Shown piece by piece: positions 61,581-64,000 of a stretch of DNA of 64,000 bases. Both the position numbers and the translations under genes were made by a program. The stretch is from Lysinibacillus odysseyi 34hs-1 = NBRC 100172. Its GTDB lineage: Bacteria > Bacillota > Bacilli > Bacillales_A > Planococcaceae. Every line of letters begins with the position of its first letter. The first letter of the stretch is position 1. The notes beneath the pieces were generated by a model. The model saw nothing but the letters and a program-made list of their open reading frames with translations, made no database searches and was not told where the DNA came from. The DNA is taken from the NCBI RefSeq assembly GCF_001591965.1, contig NZ_BCVX01000001.1:124001-188000 (forward strand), given 5' to 3'.

Positions 61581-61587
61581 AAACAGG

Positions 61588-62100
61588 TAAAAAGCACTTG
61601 TCGTCTGTCAGAAACAATCAAGTGCTTTAAGGTTATTTATTTTCCTTTTTTAACGCTCGCTAGTTTTGTAAGTAATTTTTGATGTTGACAATGTGACATC
61701 ATTTTTTATCACATGGCAAGTGTAACTTTTAAACTCTTTAGCTTGCTTAATCTTATTTATTTGTTATTTAAGCCTTCCCTAAAGTAGTCCTTGTAAGTAA
61801 AAAATCATCTCGCCTTTTCTCGATCTTATATCATTAGTATTGAAATAACATCTTTTGATGGCTTGCCTTCATGAGTTATTAATTCAATTTCAAGGATATC
61901 TTTAACTATACACAATTAAAAAACTATTTATATCCTTGTTTATGGCCACGAGCTTTGTTATGTTCGTTAGTTTGTTTGCCATTCAATGTAGTAAGTACCC
62001 CTGCCATGTACAATGTCATCTCACTTAATTATCGTACTTGTCACTCTATCCTACTTGAAAACCGAACTCTATAATGGTACTACCTTCATGAACTCTCGAT
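61588..62100 (-). repeat. Diverged 0.5-kb repeat, copy 2
   Basis: Counterpart of 59773-60270, starting with hairpin arms AAAGCACTTG (61591-61600) and CAAGTGCTTT (61619-61628), which also act as a terminator. The same ordered blocks follow (CCTTGTAAGTAAAA, ATCTCGCC-TTCTCG, GCCTTCATGAGTTATTAATTC, GGCCACGAGC, ACAATGTCATCTC). Minus-strand reading gives LNGKQTNEHNKARGHKQGYK and broken neighbours. No live gene. Confidence 0.65.
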
Positions 62101-62164
62101 TCTCAAACAAATCATTTGTTCTTGTTGTCTCACTCAAATATCAGCTGAATTAATATAAATTAAA

Positions 62165-62205
62165 GTAAGAAACCTTGAAAGGCATATAGCCAGTCAAGGT
62201 TTAAC
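62165..62205 (-). terminator. Inter-cassette hairpin terminator, AACCTT family
   Basis: Arms AACCTTG (62171-62177) and CAAGGTT (62195-62201) with an inner GGC/GCC-like stem; T-rich on the minus strand. Ends the immunity gene at 62359. The interval 62206-62358 has nothing else. Confidence 0.75.
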
Positions 62206-62358
62206 AACTCAATACTATCCTCGAAAAGATAATTAAATATTATAACTTCTTCCTCTTAAGAATCTTCATTCCTAATAGCCCAATTCTAAGGGGCCTTCCA
62301 AATTTAATTGTTTTGTCATGAGCAGCTCTGTCTGGAATAAAGTTACTACCTAGTGTAA

Positions 62359-62745
62359 TTATATATTATTCTCATAGAGTATTATATTGTCTGTTTCAAA
62401 TCTTAGATAACTTTGTACCTCCGAAGGAACTCCTTCAGTTTCAAGAAGTATGATACTGTCGCCTAAACGAACTACACAACAACTATCCTCTTCACTAAAT
62501 GATTCAAGTTTCCCTTCAAAACAAACCCTGTTATCTAATATTTCTATTAAATAACAATGCGATTTTGTCTCCTGGATATCCTTATCCCATTTTAATAGGT
62601 TTGGAATTTCTAACTCAACATCGTAGGAGTTGCCCTCCTTTGGAATCGCGCCCTGCCACAAAGCTATACCCTCCCCAAAATTTGAGGAAAATGCCACCTT
62701 TATTTCCTCGTTACTTTCCTCGTAGCTTTTTATTACTACTTTCAT
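62359..62745 (-). CDS. Immunity protein of the rightmost toxin cassette
   Basis: 128 residues, GAAGGTGAAG before the ATG, and ATGA overlap with the toxin stop, so coupled. Beta-rich, acidic: VVIKSYEESNEEIKVAFSSN, GIALWQGAIPKEGNSYDVEL, DSCCVVRLGDSIILLETEGV. No family recognised. Kept intact although its toxin is frameshifted. Confidence 0.6.
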   Translation of the reverse strand: MKVVIKSYEESNEEIKVAFSSNFGEGIALWQGAIPKEGNSYDVELEIPNLLKWDKDIQETKSHCYLIEILDNRVCFEGKLESFSEEDSCCVVRLGDSIILLETEGVPSEVQSYLRFETDNIILYENNI

Positions 62746-63080
62746 TTCTTCACCTTCTTTGGACTTGGAACACGAACAACAGAATTGTCTACATTCATTA
62801 CATCATCAATTGAGTCATACGTCCACGTTTCCTCATGATAATGGTGTTTTGTAGGACTACTGTTCATTTCATGGTTACCATATCGAATACTTCTTTTTCC
62901 ATCTTCGGATACTATCCTTGTCAGGGTCAGGTTGACCAGTTCTAGAATGAATATTTGTATGTTCACCAGGCCCTAAGAACTCATCCCACTTACCCGTTGC
63001 ATCTTGTGGTTTAACTGATCTTGGAGCATAAGTTTCATTATGATATCCTTGGCCAGGAGTGCTAGAATTACCCGTACCCT
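62742..63080 (-). pseudogene. Toxin domain, frameshifted and cut from its pre-toxin by IS110
   Basis: From the IS junction: GTGNSSTPGQGYHNETYAPR, SVKPQDATGKWDEFLGPGEH, TNIHSRTGQPDPD, then one extra base at 62919 shifts the frame; the sequel RIVSEDGKRSIRYGNHEMNS then HHYHEETWTYDSIDDVMNVD and VRVPSPKKVKK runs to 62742. Removing that base restores one domain of about 112 residues. The D-x-D-R-I-V-S-x-D-G-x-R-S-I-R and HYHEETW motifs are familiar from small polymorphic toxin domains whose activity I cannot name. Like 55757, it starts at GTGN. Confidence 0.75.
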
Positions 63081-63972
63081 ATGTTGTAATCTTAAAATCT
63101 AATAATAAAAATTCAGCCGTTTATTACCTTATTAAACTACTTCTTTCTCTTTTATTATCGGTAATTCATAGGCTGTTTTATGCTTCATCATGCCATAAAT
63201 AATATTCATAAGCCTTCTCATAATGCAAACCAATGCTTGTCCCTTTGTTTTACCTTCTTTTAGTTTCTTTTGGTAGTAAGCATGAAACACCGGGTTTCTT
63301 GGAAGTTTACTCCCTTTTGCTACTTGCACTTGCTGTACGGCGAGGTTATAAAATAAAGCGTGCAGCGCCCGATTTCCCTGTTTGCTTTTATGTTCCTTGC
63401 CTTTCCCACCAGAGCCAAAGAAAACAGGCGCAATACCCGCAAATCGTGCTAATTTATTCGCATTAGGAAAGCGTCTTAAATGACCTATCTCTGCAATTAA
63501 AGCTGAAGCTGTTACGAGGTCAATGCCTGGCATGGAGTCTAGTTGAAAGTTTAATAAACTCATTAACTCTTTTAATTCTCTTTCCACCTTGCCTATTTCC
63601 TGCTTTCCAAATAAAATGTGGCGTACAATGCTTTCTACCAAAAAGTCTCGTGTTTCTTGATGTTCTTTTGTTGTATTCCCATCCTCTTTCACTAGCTTCA
63701 ATATTTCATTCGCCTTTTTCACCGAACAAGTATTGTTGCTCACTTTTAATAAAAAGGTGGTCAACTGTTTTGCACTCACACCTTCTAAACAAGATGGTGA
63801 AGGGTATCGTTCCCAAAATGCCAATGCTGTTTTTCCATCTACTTCTGAAAAAAACTTTTTATAGCTTGGATAGTGGTGACTTAATTGAATATGCAGTTGG
63901 TTCTTTAAAGCACCTTGTGCCTTTACTAATGCATTTCTTCTAGTGACCAGTTGTTGTATCGACCAGTATATT
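63081..63972 (-). mobile_element. IS110-family insertion sequence, 5'-truncated copy
   Basis: Its end downstream of the transposase (63081) carries the same terminal sequence and the same toxin-linker flank as the copy at 56213. Similarity to the intact copy stops at about 63972, inside the transposase, where unrelated DNA begins. The two copies differ at many positions, so they are separate insertions or an old duplication, not a recent copy. Confidence 0.8.
63132..63972 (-). pseudogene. IS110-family transposase, N-terminal third missing
   Basis: About 280 codons match the intact transposase from YWSIQQLVTRRNALVKAQGA to KTAYELPIIKEKEVV; the Tnp domain with GSGGKGKEHKSKQGNRAL is complete. 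The catalytic DEDD residues in the first 130 codons are absent, replaced beyond 63972 by unrelated sequence reading to the window edge, so the protein cannot act. The apparent ATG at 63996-63998 belongs to that foreign DNA. Confidence 0.85.
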
Positions 63973-64000
63973 ATGGATGCTGTAAAATGGCTGTTCAATG

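Noticed and set aside
45575..62205. Cassette hairpins as integron attC sites
   Set aside because: The cassette layout invites the comparison, but there is no tyrosine integrase, the hairpins carry T tracts typical of terminators and lack the bulged attC architecture.
33800..64000. CRISPR array, retron or other classical defence island
   Set aside because: The repeats are long coding segments or single hairpins, not short spaced repeats; there are no cas, reverse transcriptase, helicase or methylase genes.

Overview
The window reads as chromosome from a low-to-moderate G+C Bacillota, most likely Bacillaceae or Planococcaceae (Lysinibacillus/Solibacillus type). This is inferred from homologues of Bacillus genes (YheH/YheI, YhaP/YhaQ, YaaN, YobK-like and YezG-like immunity proteins), strong AGGAGG-type ribosome binding sites and frequent GTG/TTG starts. 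No rRNA or tRNA gene is visible, so the genus is not settled.

Positions 1-33.7 kb are ordinary chromosome: a heterodimeric multidrug ABC exporter, a NatAB-like ABC exporter, a wall amidase, a membrane-bound c-di-GMP phosphodiesterase with a degenerate GGDEF domain, two EamA transporters (one broken by a stop codon), an esterase, a TelA-family protein, a chemoreceptor and a PepSY-like protein. From 27.9 down to 17.1 kb runs a ten-gene minus-strand operon: M20 amidohydrolase, decarboxylating dehydrogenase, SDR, aldehyde dehydrogenase, two Opp/Dpp ATPases, S58 aminopeptidase, lipoprotein binding protein and two permeases. The enzyme set matches, step by step, the known route pantothenate -> pantoate -> aldopantoate -> dimethylmalate -> 2-oxoisovalerate. 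It is therefore proposed as an import and degradation operon for pantothenate or a related pantoyl/beta-alanyl compound. A TetM-like GTPase, a FlaR-like kinase, a 3-hydroxyacyl-CoA dehydrogenase and a YbaK-type deacylase follow.

Positions 33.8-64 kb are an accessory region, AT-rich and almost wholly on the minus strand: the downstream archive of a polymorphic (LXG-type) toxin system. The left part (33.8-42.2 kb) is a run of immunity-like genes without toxins: several SUKH types, a colicin-E-immunity type and a pentapeptide protein. The right part (42.2-63.1 kb) is a chain of orphan cassettes. Each has, in transcription order (right to left), a copy of a conserved pre-toxin segment and linker, a different C-terminal toxin domain (two HNH-like nucleases, a DNA/RNA nonspecific endonuclease, a YwqJ-type deaminase, a BURPS668_1122-type deaminase and others), one or two immunity genes, and a hairpin terminator. 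The pre-toxin segment is nearly identical at DNA level in four copies and visibly richer in G+C than the toxin and immunity sequences; two more copies survive only as linker. Most cassettes have no start codon or promoter, and several are broken by stops or frameshifts.

Three IS110-family copies lie in the array: one intact, one truncated, one relic. Two of them sit at exactly the same point of the linker coding sequence, just before the codons for Gly-Thr-Gly-Asn. This suggests a sequence-guided element that uses the conserved linker as its address. A small element with a serine recombinase, a Cro/C1 regulator and a replication-initiator-like protein is inserted beside the intact IS. The full-length toxin gene that these cassettes could feed would lie beyond the right edge.
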